Shown here: piece after piece, positions 7,490-14,673 of the stretch | Numbering within the stretch: position 1 is the first letter of the stretch | How the letters are laid out: each line of letters begins with the position of its first letter | From: an uncultured Oscillospiraceae bacterium | Lineage (GTDB): Bacteria > Bacillota > Clostridia > Oscillospirales > Oscillospiraceae | Reading direction: 5' to 3' | DNA: 17,700 nucleotides | Assembly (NCBI GenBank): GCA_900756715.1 | Contig: CAAELC010000129.1 | Coordinates: 1 to 17,700 of the forward strand | Notes under the pieces: generated by a model | What the model saw: the letters and a program-made list of their open reading frames with translations, nothing else | Database searches by the model: none | What the model was told of the DNA's origin: nothing | Translations under genes and position numbers: made by a program

Positions 7490-7490
7490 T

Positions 7491-7525
7491 AGCCTGTGTG
7501 GAGAGGTTTCACACAGGCTTTTTTT
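7491..7525 (+). terminator. Terminator of the pst relic
   Basis: A perfect 10-bp stem AGCCTGTGTG/CACACAGGCT with a 9-nt loop is followed by a run of T to 7525. It is the probable original terminator of the pst transcript. The HD gene ribosome binding site begins immediately after it. Confidence 0.88.
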
Positions 7526-7542
7526 GGCAGGAGGTCCGGAAT

Positions 7543-8010
7543 ATGTCGCATGCCCACAGGCTGGTGCATCATTTTGGCGGGGATATTCTGCGCTCGGAGG
7601 GGATGCAGCGGGAAAAGCATTTTCGCCAGCACGGGACGGTCAGCGTGTACGCCCACTCGCTGGCGGTGGCGCTGCTGTGCGTGAAGATTGCGTCCCGCCT
7701 GCCGGTGAAGACAGATACCCGCTCCCTGGTGCGGGGCGCCCTGCTGCATGACTATTTTCTGTATGACTGGCATGACCCTGACCCCAGCCACCGGCTTCAC
7801 GGGTTTCATCATGCCCGGCGGGCGTTGGACAATGCAAGCAGGGATTTCTCACTGAATCAGGTGGAGCAGAATATGATTCTCTCCCATATGTTCCCCATGA
7901 ATCCGGTGCTGCCCGCCCATTGGGAGAGCGTGATTCTGTGTACGGCGGATAAGCTGTGCGCTATCCGGGAAACCGCACAGGGGGCGCTGCATACCCTGCG
8001 GCGAAAATGA
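7543..8010 (+). CDS. HD-domain phosphohydrolase family protein
   Basis: A 155-residue protein of the HD superfamily of metal-dependent phosphohydrolases. The metal-binding pattern is present: His38, His69-Asp70 (LLHDYFLYDWHD) and Asp136 (CTADK), with extra histidines at 86-90. The family includes nucleotide and cyclic-nucleotide hydrolases; the substrate here cannot be told. The in-frame start at 7498 is rejected because it lies inside the terminator hairpin. The ATG at 7543 has AGGAGG 8 nt before it. It has no evident partner gene. It stands between the pst relic and the GpsA-like gene, with 100 bp and no terminator before the latter, so a shared transcript is possible. Confidence 0.85.
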   Translation: MSHAHRLVHHFGGDILRSEGMQREKHFRQHGTVSVYAHSLAVALLCVKIASRLPVKTDTRSLVRGALLHDYFLYDWHDPDPSHRLHGFHHARRALDNASRDFSLNQVEQNMILSHMFPMNPVLPAHWESVILCTADKLCAIRETAQGALHTLRRK

Positions 8011-8110
8011 GTGCCCTGCGCTGGTTGGCGGAAAGAGATTGTTTCCCGGGAACTGGCAGGCTGTGATTTACAAAGAAATAAGAATACTATTCTATCCGGA
8101 GGAGTTATCT

Positions 8111-9079
8111 ATGAACATTACCATTATTGGCTGTGGCCGTTGGGGCTCGCTGATTGCATGGTACCTTGATCGGATTGGCCACCATGTTACCCTGTATGGC
8201 CGGCCATCATCTCCGCATATGCAGCGTTTTTTGAAGACCCGACAGAACGATTTGCTGATGTTGCCGATGTCTGTTTGCCTTTCAACTGACCTGAAGGCAG
8301 TGGAGCAGGCAGAGATAGTGATCATTTCTATTGGATCTCAGGGGCTACAGAAGCTGATGAATCAGCTCAATACCATCGTTCTGCGGGACAAGACCATCGT
8401 TTTATGTATGAAAGGTTTGGAGCAGGGGACGGGACGGCGATTGAGCCAGATTGCGGAGGAGAATTTGGCTGCGTCTAACAGAGTGGCTGTGTGGCTGGGA
8501 CCTGGTCATGTGCAGGAATTATATCGGGGTATTCCCAACTGTATGGTTATTGACAGCCGGGACGAAGATGTAAAGCGCAAGTTGATAGACAACTTTTCCA
8601 GTGAGTTGATTCGCTTTTATTATGGGAATGATCTAATTGGCAATGAAGTGGGTGCGGCGGCGAAAAATGTGGTTGGTATTGCGGCAGGATTTTTGGATGG
8701 GAAAAACCTGTCCAGCCTGAAAGGGGCTTTAATGAGCCGTGGCACCCGGGAGGTAGCTCGCTTAATTGAGGCTATGGGGGGAAGTCAGTTATCTGCTTAC
8801 GGGTTATGCCATCTGGGGGTCTATGAGGCTACAGTCTTCTCACGCTACAGCCACAACCGCCAGTTCGGCGAGTCTTTTGTCAAAGGAGAGCAGTATACTG
8901 ATTTGGCAGAAGGCTACTATACAGTAGAGGCTCTCATGCTGTTGGGGGATCGCTATCAGGTGGAGTTGCCTATCTGTCGGGCCGTGCACAGGGTGCTTTA
9001 CTGTGGAGCTGAGCCTATGCAGGAACTGCGTAGTCTGCTGGACAGAGCTTTAACATGTGAATTCGGTGGACGGATGTAG
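8111..9079 (+). CDS. Divergent NAD(P)-dependent glycerol-3-phosphate dehydrogenase (GpsA-like)
   Basis: A 322-residue protein with the GpsA layout, slightly short of the usual 330-340. It has a Rossmann loop IGCGRWG (Gly7, Gly9, Gly12), CMKGLE with Lys101, GPGHVQEL at 130-137, the catalytic-lysine segment AAAKNVVGIAAG (Lys185), LKGALMSRGTREVARL, and SRYSHNRQFGE at 244-254. Canonical GpsA has GDL ahead of the SRN motif; here it reads GVYEATVFS, so substrate preference could differ. The usual reaction is reduction of dihydroxyacetone phosphate to sn-glycerol 3-phosphate for phospholipid synthesis. The ATG at 8111 has GGAGG upstream; a weak TGTGAT/TACTAT promoter may lie at about 8070-8097. Its GC content is visibly lower than that of its neighbours, with more T- and A-ending codons, which suggests a different origin. 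Confidence 0.82.
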   Translation: MNITIIGCGRWGSLIAWYLDRIGHHVTLYGRPSSPHMQRFLKTRQNDLLMLPMSVCLSTDLKAVEQAEIVIISIGSQGLQKLMNQLNTIVLRDKTIVLCMKGLEQGTGRRLSQIAEENLAASNRVAVWLGPGHVQELYRGIPNCMVIDSRDEDVKRKLIDNFSSELIRFYYGNDLIGNEVGAAAKNVVGIAAGFLDGKNLSSLKGALMSRGTREVARLIEAMGGSQLSAYGLCHLGVYEATVFSRYSHNRQFGESFVKGEQYTDLAEGYYTVEALMLLGDRYQVELPICRAVHRVLYCGAEPMQELRSLLDRALTCEFGGRM

Positions 9080-9118
9080 TCATAGCTACCAGGAGCTTCA
9101 ACGATGGGCAAAGTCGAA

Positions 9119-9155
9119 CAGGCGCTTCCGAAATTGACGGAGGCGCCTGCTTTTT
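9119..9155 (+). terminator. Terminator of the GpsA-like gene
   Basis: A 12-bp stem with one G-T pair (CAGGCGCTTCCG / CGGAGGCGCCTG, 7-nt loop) is followed by CTTTTT. It lies 40 bp after the stop codon. Confidence 0.88.
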
Positions 9156-9387
9156 GACATATGGAAGGTGAGTACTGTTGTGCTGCGAAAATCTGCTGCT
9201 GGCAAAGGTAAGAACGCCAGAAAAATGTGCTGGCGGGGAATCTGAGGCAGACGGATTGGGCGGTACGCAGCTGGCTGGGACGACGAACGGGGTGCAGAAT
9301 CTGCGCCTGTATGGGGACTGATTTGGCTGCTGTACTTGGCCTGAGCGGGAACTGTCAGGTTGAAAAACGAGAACATGGAGGACAAAT
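9156..9387 (+). other. Leader region of the GtrA-like gene
   Basis: About 230 bp without a gene. A perfect TTGACA (9154-9159) overlaps the end of the preceding T-run, but no good -10 follows at 16-18 bp. Within the region, GCCAG (9216-9220) can pair either with upstream CTGGC (9199-9203) or, as CGCCAG (9215-9220), with CTGGCG (9230-9235), giving two exclusive hairpins. No known riboswitch was recognised. A 95-codon minus-strand frame spans the area but has no support. Confidence 0.35.
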
Positions 9388-9807
9388 ATGAAGCAAAAAA
9401 GACGGGATGAGATAACGCGAATGATCAAATTCGTGCTGTTTTCCGCTTCTGCGGGCGTGATTGAGATGGGAAGCTTTGCCCTGCTGAACGAGAAGACGGG
9501 GTGGAGCTACTGGCCGTGCTATCTGACGGCGCTGATTTTATCGGTGGTATGGAATTTTACGCTGAACCGGAAATTTACATTCAAGTCAGCCGGAAATGTG
9601 CCGGTAGCCATGATGAAGGTGGCGGTCTATTATGCAGTGTTTACACCCCTTTCCACAGTGCTGGGCAGCTATCTGGCAGACGGGCTTTTATGGAATGAAT
9701 ATGTGGTGACGGGCCTGAATATGGTGCTGAACATGGGCACAGAGTATCTGTATGACCGGCTGGTGGTATTCCGGGACACCATGGATACAAAAGAACAGAG
9801 CAAGTGA
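9388..9807 (+). CDS. GtrA-like family membrane protein
   Basis: A 139-residue integral membrane protein of the GtrA/DPMS2 family with about four predicted membrane segments (residues about 11-31, 38-58, 72-94, 101-121). The family signatures are RMIKFVLFSASAGVIEMGSFALLN near the start, VVWNFTLNRKFTF in the middle and EYLYDRLVVFRD at the end. Family members are thought to flip or carry lipid-linked sugars for cell-surface glycosylation, usually beside a glycosyltransferase. None is nearby here, so the substrate is unknown. GGAGG lies 8 nt before the ATG. The gene is complete and of normal family length. Confidence 0.9.
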   Translation: MKQKRRDEITRMIKFVLFSASAGVIEMGSFALLNEKTGWSYWPCYLTALILSVVWNFTLNRKFTFKSAGNVPVAMMKVAVYYAVFTPLSTVLGSYLADGLLWNEYVVTGLNMVLNMGTEYLYDRLVVFRDTMDTKEQSK

Positions 9808-9852
9808 TAGTTCCCGGGAAGGCCGCAGCCGCAAAATGCGCGGCCCGAGACA

Positions 9853-9887
9853 GAAAAACGCCCTCTCCGGCATTGCCGGAGAGGGCG
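9853..9887 (-). terminator. Terminator of the Xre regulator gene
   Basis: A perfect 13-bp stem CGCCCTCTCCGGC / GCCGGAGAGGGCG with a 3-nt loop (9859-9887) is followed on the minus strand by TTTTTCTG. There is no T-run on the plus strand, so it serves the minus-strand gene. The GtrA-like gene ends nearby with only a weak GGCCGC/GCGGCC repeat. Confidence 0.88.
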
Positions 9888-9913
9888 CAGAAATGAAGCG
9901 GCAGAGAAAATAG

Positions 9914-10321
9914 TTACTTATTTTCCTCGTTAGAAGCTTCGGCCGGGGCGTTGACGCTGGCGAAGCTGCCGGAGAAGGCGGGTGTTTTGCCGGCGAAGGG
10001 ATCGGCCAGCTCGGTGCAGCGGTCGTACTCCACCTTCAGGACGGTGGAAACCGTATGGCGGCCATAAGCGTCCAGCTGGGCATACTGCGTGAGCAGCTGC
10101 TGTGTGTCATCCGTCAGGTAAAAGGCGGAGTCATCGGACAGGGCCTTGATGCCCAATACGTTGCAGATTTGTACCACCGTGTCGAAGGAAGAACCGCCGA
10201 TGCCGTTATGCAGGGCACTATTGATGGTGGACAGGGGAATATCCACCGCGAAGGCGAACTGACGCACGCTTTTATACTGACGGGAAATTTCCGTGCGAAC
10301 GATCTTAGTAAGATTATCCAT
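9914..10321 (-). CDS. Xre-type helix-turn-helix transcriptional regulator
   Basis: A 135-residue protein. Its first 60 or so residues (MDNLTKIVRTEISRQYKSVRQFAFAVDIPLSTINSALHNG...) form an Xre/Cro-like helix-turn-helix, with the recognition helix in IPLSTINSALHNG. The middle (DDTQQLLTQYAQLDAYGRHTVSTVLKVEYDRC) resembles the segment common in clostridial phage-type repressors. The tail is low-complexity and Ala/Ser-rich. The in-frame frame extends far upstream into AT-rich DNA. The ATG at 10321 is chosen because GAGGG stands 8 nt before it and the domain starts there. It diverges from the YihY-family gene, and a palindrome in its leader could be its operator. The target genes are unknown. Confidence 0.88.
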   Translation of the reverse strand: MDNLTKIVRTEISRQYKSVRQFAFAVDIPLSTINSALHNGIGGSSFDTVVQICNVLGIKALSDDSAFYLTDDTQQLLTQYAQLDAYGRHTVSTVLKVEYDRCTELADPFAGKTPAFSGSFASVNAPAEASNEENK

Positions 10322-10351
10322 ATTTTTGACCCTCTTTTTAGTTTTTAAAGT

Positions 10352-10365
10352 GCAAATGAATTTGC
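10352..10365. promoter_or_regulatory. Candidate operator in the Xre leader
   Basis: A perfect 6-bp inverted repeat with a 2-bp spacer (GCAAATGAATTTGC) lies between the likely Xre -10 region and its start codon, where autorepression would be expected. A second, imperfect palindrome (GTGA-N8-TCAC, 10374-10389) overlaps the -10 region, in which TAAAAT reads on the minus strand at 10385-10380. Binding is inferred only. Confidence 0.4.
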
Positions 10366-10494
10366 CCTGGTTAGTGAATATTTTATCACATTTTCTGAAA
10401 AAAACAAATAGATAAAAAAACAAAATTTTCAATTTGAATGCAGGAAAAATCCCCTTCGTTCTGGCAAAAACCACAAAAGTGCCGGGGGAAGGGC

Positions 10495-10523
10495 TTTTCA
10501 TCTTTGAGATTGTGTGGTAAAAT
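10495..10523 (+). promoter_or_regulatory. Probable promoter of the YihY-family gene
   Basis: TTTTCA (10495-10500) and TAAAAT (10518-10523) are spaced 17 bp. The GGGGGAG ribosome binding site follows at 10530-10536. Confidence 0.5.
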
Positions 10524-10545
10524 AAAAATGGGGGAGTGATGGCAT

Positions 10546-11418
10546 TTGAGTAGAAATGAAAACCGCCGCCTGACACCGCGGCAGGTGGCGGCGCAGCTGC
10601 TGAACCGGTATTTTGACCATGATGTGCCCCGGGACAGCGCAGCGCTGACCTATTATCTGCTGTTTGCCATTTTTCCGCTGCTGGTATTTGTGAGTACGCT
10701 TCTGGGCCTGATGCACCTGGATGTGGCGGAAACCATGAGCGAGATCAGCCGGGTGGTGCCGGAGGATGTGGCAGCGGTGGCCCAGGGGTATCTGGAATAT
10801 GTATCCGCTAATCCAAGCAGGCGGCTGCTGTGGTTCAGTCTGATTTTTTCGGTGTGGTTTCCCATGCGGGCAGCCAGCTGCCTGATGCATTCGGTGCGCA
10901 AGGCCTATGGCGTGGGACGGCCTGCCAATGTGATACAGGGAACACTGAGCAACTTTTTCTTTACCTTATGGCTGATTGTGACCATAGCTGTGAGCGTCGG
11001 ACTGACGACGGTGGGCCGGCGGGCGCTGGAGTTTGTTTCGGGGCTTGTATGGGTGCCGGAGCGTTTTATCCGCCTGTGGGAGCATCTGCGTTTTGCGGCG
11101 CTGGGCGTGATTATGCTGCTGCTGTTGGTGCCGCTTTATATGCTGGCCCAGAGGCGGCGGTGCTCGCTGCGGGATGTGCTGCCGGGCATACTGCTGTCAC
11201 TGGCTGCGTGGATGCTCCTGTCGGCGGCCTTCTCTTACTATGTGGAGAAGGTGGCCCACTATTCCATGCTGTATGGCTCGATTGCCACCATTGTGGTGGT
11301 GCTGCTGTGGCTGTATATGAGCGGAATGGTGCTGATTCTCGGGGCGGAGTTCAACGGGATTTTGCTGAGCCGCCGGGAGGAAAAGAAGAAAGCGGAGCCG
11401 GAGGAAAAGCAGGCGTGA
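10546..11418 (+). CDS. YihY/BrkB (virulence factor BrkB) family membrane protein
   Basis: A 290-residue inner-membrane protein of the YihY/BrkB family (formerly, and wrongly, annotated as RNase BN), with no settled function. Six hydrophobic segments are visible. The family signature DSAALTYYLLFAIFPLLVF lies at residues 30-48, and the C-terminal part ends YGSIATIVVVLLWLYMSGMVLILGAEFNG (about residues 245-275). The tail is charged (EEKKKAEPEEKQA). The start is TTG, since the nearby ATG at 10539 meets a stop after a few codons and no in-frame ATG is near; GGGGAG lies about 10 nt upstream. A 91-bp gap separates it from trkA on the same strand with no terminator, so co-transcription is possible. 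Confidence 0.92.
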   Translation: MSRNENRRLTPRQVAAQLLNRYFDHDVPRDSAALTYYLLFAIFPLLVFVSTLLGLMHLDVAETMSEISRVVPEDVAAVAQGYLEYVSANPSRRLLWFSLIFSVWFPMRAASCLMHSVRKAYGVGRPANVIQGTLSNFFFTLWLIVTIAVSVGLTTVGRRALEFVSGLVWVPERFIRLWEHLRFAALGVIMLLLLVPLYMLAQRRRCSLRDVLPGILLSLAAWMLLSAAFSYYVEKVAHYSMLYGSIATIVVVLLWLYMSGMVLILGAEFNGILLSRREEKKKAEPEEKQA

Positions 11419-11509
11419 AAAGACGGCCCGGCCTGGGGACAGCCAGCATGTGCAGGAGCGATAAATGGGTTTGCGCCCCAGACGGCGCGAGGAAGGAAGC
11501 AGTGACGAG

Positions 11510-12868
11510 ATGAAAATTATCATTGTTGGAAACGGCAAGGTGGGCTATGCCATTGCAAGCCAGCTGGCCGGAGAAAACCACGACATTGTGATGGTCGATC
11601 CCAATCCGGCGGCGCTGCAGCGGGCAGAGAGCGGGCTGGACGTCATGTGCGTGGAGGGCAACGGCGCCTCCATCAGCGTGCTGGTGTCTGCCGGGGCCAG
11701 AAGCGCCGATCTGGTGATTGCTGTGACCAACTCGGACGAGACGAATCTGGTGTGCTGCCTGATTGCCAAAAAGCTGGGCGCGGGCCACACCATTGCCCGG
11801 GTGCGGAACCCGGCCTACCGCAGAGATGAAAACATGCTCAAGCGCGAAATCGGGCTGGATATGGTTATAAATCCCGATCTGGCGGCGGCCCGGGAGATTG
11901 CGCGGATACTGTCCACGCCGTCGGCCTTTTCCGTGGAGCCGTTTGCCGGGGGGCGCATCGACATGATCGGCTTTCAGGTGGTGCAGGGAGACACGGTGGC
12001 AGACAAAACGCTCAGCGATTTCAGCCACCAGAGCAGTGCTCAGGTGCTGATCTGCGCCGCCCAACACGGCGGGGAAATGGTGATTCCCAACGGTGCATTT
12101 ATTCCGCGGCCCGGGGACAAGCTATATATGATCGGCCGCAAGAGCGAGCTGCAGAAAATGCTGCGCACCATCGGCCACTCGGTGCAGAAGGTGCGGGAGG
12201 TGTCCATACTGGGCGGCAGCCGCATTGCCATGTATCTGGTGTGGGAGCTGAAGAAGAGCGGCATCAAGGCGCGGATTGTGGAGATGAAGCACGAAAAATG
12301 CCTGACATTGTCGGCGGAGCTGCCGGACACCATGATTATCGAAGGCGATGGGACGGACAACGACCTGCTGCGGGATGAGGGCGTGTTTGAAACGGATGCG
12401 TTTGTGTCGCTGACCGACCGGGACGAGGAAAACCTGCTGATGGCGCTGACGGCGCAGCGGGCAGGCGTGGGTAAGGTGCTGGCCAAAATGACCCGGCCCA
12501 ATTATATGGAATTGGTGCAGGATACCCGCATCGGCAGCATCATAAGCCCCAAGAATATTGTGGCAAACCAGATCACCCGTTATGTCCGCGCACTGGCCAA
12601 TTCCGAAGGCAGCGCGGTGGAAAGCCTTTACAAAATGCTGGGCGGCGAGGTGGAGGCGCTGGAGTTTACGGCGGATGCCTCCTGCCGGGAATTGCTGAAC
12701 CGGCCGATGAAGGACCTGCCTTTGAAGCAGGAGGTGCTGGTGGGGGCCATCGCCCGGGGAGAGGAAATTCTGATTCCCGGCGGCATGACCCGCTTGCAGG
12801 AGGGGGATCATGTGGTGGTGGTGACCAAATCCATCGGGGCCAAGAACCTGCGGGATATTCTGGAGTGA
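11510..12868 (+). CDS. trkA: Trk system potassium uptake regulator TrkA
   Basis: Cytoplasmic NAD(H)-binding gating subunit of a Trk/Ktr-type K+ transporter. The 452 residues hold two tandem RCK units, each with an RCK_N Rossmann fold and an RCK_C domain. The first nucleotide loop is VGNGKVG at residues 5-11, followed by VDPNPAALQRA with the acidic residue that binds the ribose. The second begins at about 232 (ILGGSRIAMYL) and is less canonical. RCK_C segments cover roughly 140-220 and 370-450 (REEVLVGAIARG-like ending). An in-frame start at 11465 is rejected in favour of the ATG at 11510, which matches the family start; its ribosome binding site is weak (GGAAGGAAG about 13 nt away). No trkH/ktrB channel gene lies in the window, so its partner is encoded elsewhere. 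Confidence 0.93.
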   Translation: MKIIIVGNGKVGYAIASQLAGENHDIVMVDPNPAALQRAESGLDVMCVEGNGASISVLVSAGARSADLVIAVTNSDETNLVCCLIAKKLGAGHTIARVRNPAYRRDENMLKREIGLDMVINPDLAAAREIARILSTPSAFSVEPFAGGRIDMIGFQVVQGDTVADKTLSDFSHQSSAQVLICAAQHGGEMVIPNGAFIPRPGDKLYMIGRKSELQKMLRTIGHSVQKVREVSILGGSRIAMYLVWELKKSGIKARIVEMKHEKCLTLSAELPDTMIIEGDGTDNDLLRDEGVFETDAFVSLTDRDEENLLMALTAQRAGVGKVLAKMTRPNYMELVQDTRIGSIISPKNIVANQITRYVRALANSEGSAVESLYKMLGGEVEALEFTADASCRELLNRPMKDLPLKQEVLVGAIARGEEILIPGGMTRLQEGDHVVVVTKSIGAKNLRDILE

Positions 12869-12911
12869 CGGATCGGCTGAGGCGGCGCGGCCGGAGAAAG
12901 GATGAAAATAT

Positions 12912-14147
12912 ATGGAGCTTATGGAAGAAAAATTGCAGGAGTATGCAAAGCTTCTGGTTGAAGTGGGCCTGAATGTGCAGAAGGGGCAGACGCTGATTAT
13001 TTCGGCCCCGGTGGAATGTGCCCATTTTGCCCGGCTGTGTGCCGGGGCGGCCTATGATGTGGGGTGCCGGGAGGTTGTGATGAACTGGCACGATGACGCC
13101 CTGACGCGGGAAAAGTATCTGCGGGCGGCGGACGAGGTGTTTGACCAGGTGCCCCGGTGGCGTGAGCATTTTTTTAATGACTACGCCAAGGAGGGAGCGG
13201 CCTACCTGTCCATTGCGGCGGAGGACCCGGAGCATCTGAAGGGCGTGGACCCGGAGCGGCTGACGCGCTCGCAGCGGGCAGGCGGCAAGGCCCTGAAGGA
13301 TTTTTACCGCTTGCAGATGAGCAGCGGATTTCCGTGGTGCATTGCGTCTATTCCCATTCCGTCCTGGGCGGAGAAGGTTTTTCCGGAGGAAAGCAGCGAG
13401 ACGGCCATGGAAAAGCTGTGGGAGGCTATTTTCAAGACGGTGCGCATCAACGGCGATGGCCGGTGCGTGGAACGCTGGCATGAGCATCTTGCCCGGCTGG
13501 CGGAGCGGAAGGAGAAGCTGAACGCTTTGCAGCTGGAGAGTCTGCACTACACCAACGCACTGGGCACCGATCTGACCATCCGCCTGCCGGAGGGCCATAT
13601 CTGGGAGGCCGGGGACGATGTAACGGCCTCGGGCCAGAGCTTTGTGGCAAACATGCCCACGGAGGAGCTGTTCACCGCACCTTTGCGGGACGGAGCCAAC
13701 GGCGTGGTATATGCCTCTATGCCACTGGTGAATGACGGAAACATCATCGACGGATTCCACATGGTGGTCAAAGACGGCAAAATCATGGAGGTGCACGCGG
13801 AAAAAGGCGAGGAGTTCCTGCGCTCGGCCATTTCGGTGGATGAGGGCGCGTCCTATTTCGGGGAGGTGGCGCTGGTACCCTATAACAGCCCCATTTCCAA
13901 CCAGAAAATCCTGTTTTACAACACCCTGTTTGACGAGAATGCCGCCTGCCATATCGCTTTTGGCGAGGCATATCCCTGCCTGGAGGGCGGACGGGACATG
14001 GACAAGGAGGAACTGAAACGGCGGGGTCTGAACGACTCCATTACCCATGTGGATTTCATGGTGGGGACAAAGGACCTGTCCATCATGGGCACCACCCGGG
14101 ACGGACGGCAGGTGCCGATCTTTGCCGAGGGCAATTTTGCCATCTGA
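12912..14147 (+). CDS. M29 family aminopeptidase (AmpS/PepS-like)
   Basis: A cytoplasmic metallo-aminopeptidase of family M29 (thermophilic aminopeptidase), 411 residues as usual, that removes N-terminal amino acids from peptides using a two-metal centre. All expected metal or catalytic residues are seen at family positions: Glu251 (MPTEELFTAP), Glu318 (SYFGEVALV), His347 (AACHIAFGEAY), and His379 with Asp381 (THVDFMVGTKDL). The N-terminal domain opens with LQEYAKLLVEVGLNVQKGQ, also typical. AAAGGA lies about 9 nt before the ATG. It is 43 bp after trkA and probably shares its transcript, although the functions are unrelated. A strong terminator follows. Confidence 0.94.
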   Translation: MELMEEKLQEYAKLLVEVGLNVQKGQTLIISAPVECAHFARLCAGAAYDVGCREVVMNWHDDALTREKYLRAADEVFDQVPRWREHFFNDYAKEGAAYLSIAAEDPEHLKGVDPERLTRSQRAGGKALKDFYRLQMSSGFPWCIASIPIPSWAEKVFPEESSETAMEKLWEAIFKTVRINGDGRCVERWHEHLARLAERKEKLNALQLESLHYTNALGTDLTIRLPEGHIWEAGDDVTASGQSFVANMPTEELFTAPLRDGANGVVYASMPLVNDGNIIDGFHMVVKDGKIMEVHAEKGEEFLRSAISVDEGASYFGEVALVPYNSPISNQKILFYNTLFDENAACHIAFGEAYPCLEGGRDMDKEELKRRGLNDSITHVDFMVGTKDLSIMGTTRDGRQVPIFAEGNFAI

Positions 14148-14213
14148 GGCGCCGACTGTGGTGTTTTTCCCATCTGCCGGCAGAGGATTTTTGTCATAAG
14201 CTACAAAAAATAA

Positions 14214-14245
14214 CCCCCCGACGGATTTTCCTTCGTCGGGGGTTT
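14214..14245. terminator. Terminator after the aminopeptidase gene
   Basis: A 9-bp stem CCCCCGACG (14215-14223) / CGTCGGGGG (14234-14242) is followed by TTTACTTT on the plus strand. An A-rich run precedes it, so it may also work for minus-strand transcripts. The next promoter's -35 overlaps its T-run. Confidence 0.87.
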
Positions 14246-14271
14246 ACTTTCACGGACTACAATGCTAAAAT
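14243..14271 (+). promoter_or_regulatory. Promoter of the yerC operon
   Basis: TTTACT (14243-14248) and TAAAAT (14266-14271) are spaced 17 bp, with an extended -10 TGC before TAAAAT. The leader is about 87 nt and contains GCATTC twice at a 12-bp period (14284-14289, 14296-14301), possibly a regulator site. Confidence 0.7.
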
Positions 14272-14364
14272 ATAGAGCAGTGAGCATTCGGTGAAGCATT
14301 CAACCAAATCGAAGCGGCTCATTGCCGAAAGATCAGGAAAAGAATAGGAAAGGTAGGAACTGTT

Positions 14365-14673
14365 ATGCTGCACGCTGCAAAGTCCAAGATTGCTACCAAG
14401 GAAAAGAGCGACCTGCTTTATAAGGCCATTTTGAAGCTGGAAACAGAGGAAGAGTGCTACAGCTTTTTCCAGGACCTGTGCACCGTTTCTGAACTGCGGG
14501 CCATGGAACAGCGCTTTGAGGTGGCTACGCTGCTCAACGATGGGATGATTTACAGCGAGATTCTGGAAAAAACCGGCGCCTCCAGCGCAACCATCAGCCG
14601 GGTGAACCGCTCCCTGCTCAATGGGGCCGGCGGCTATGAGAGCATTCTGGAAAAGATGAAGGAGAGCAAATGA
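14365..14673 (+). CDS. YerC/YecD family TrpR-like regulator
   Basis: A 102-residue protein of the TrpR-related YerC/YecD family found in Firmicutes. It is helical with a TrpR-type helix-turn-helix: FFQDLCTVSELRAMEQRFEVATLLNDGM followed by SEILEKTGASSATISRVNRSLL (about residues 60-85), where GASSATISRV is the recognition element. The family is named from sequence likeness to the E. coli tryptophan repressor, but tryptophan binding is not established. AGGAA is 6 nt before the ATG. Its stop overlaps the start of the following methyltransferase gene (ATGA), so they are translationally coupled. It has its own extended -10 promoter and may control this operon. Confidence 0.9.
   Translation: MLHAAKSKIATKEKSDLLYKAILKLETEEECYSFFQDLCTVSELRAMEQRFEVATLLNDGMIYSEILEKTGASSATISRVNRSLLNGAGGYESILEKMKESK

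Noticed and set aside
9154..9182. TTGACA as a full promoter for the GtrA-like gene
   Set aside because: No acceptable -10 lies 16-18 bp downstream; TACTGT is only 13 bp away.
9098..9385. 95-codon minus-strand frame in the GtrA leader
   Set aside because: It overlaps the GpsA terminator, has no ribosome binding site, and shows low-complexity composition.
12666..14048. 460-codon minus-strand frame opposite the aminopeptidase
   Set aside because: Shadow frame; the plus strand carries an intact M29 peptidase with all metal ligands.
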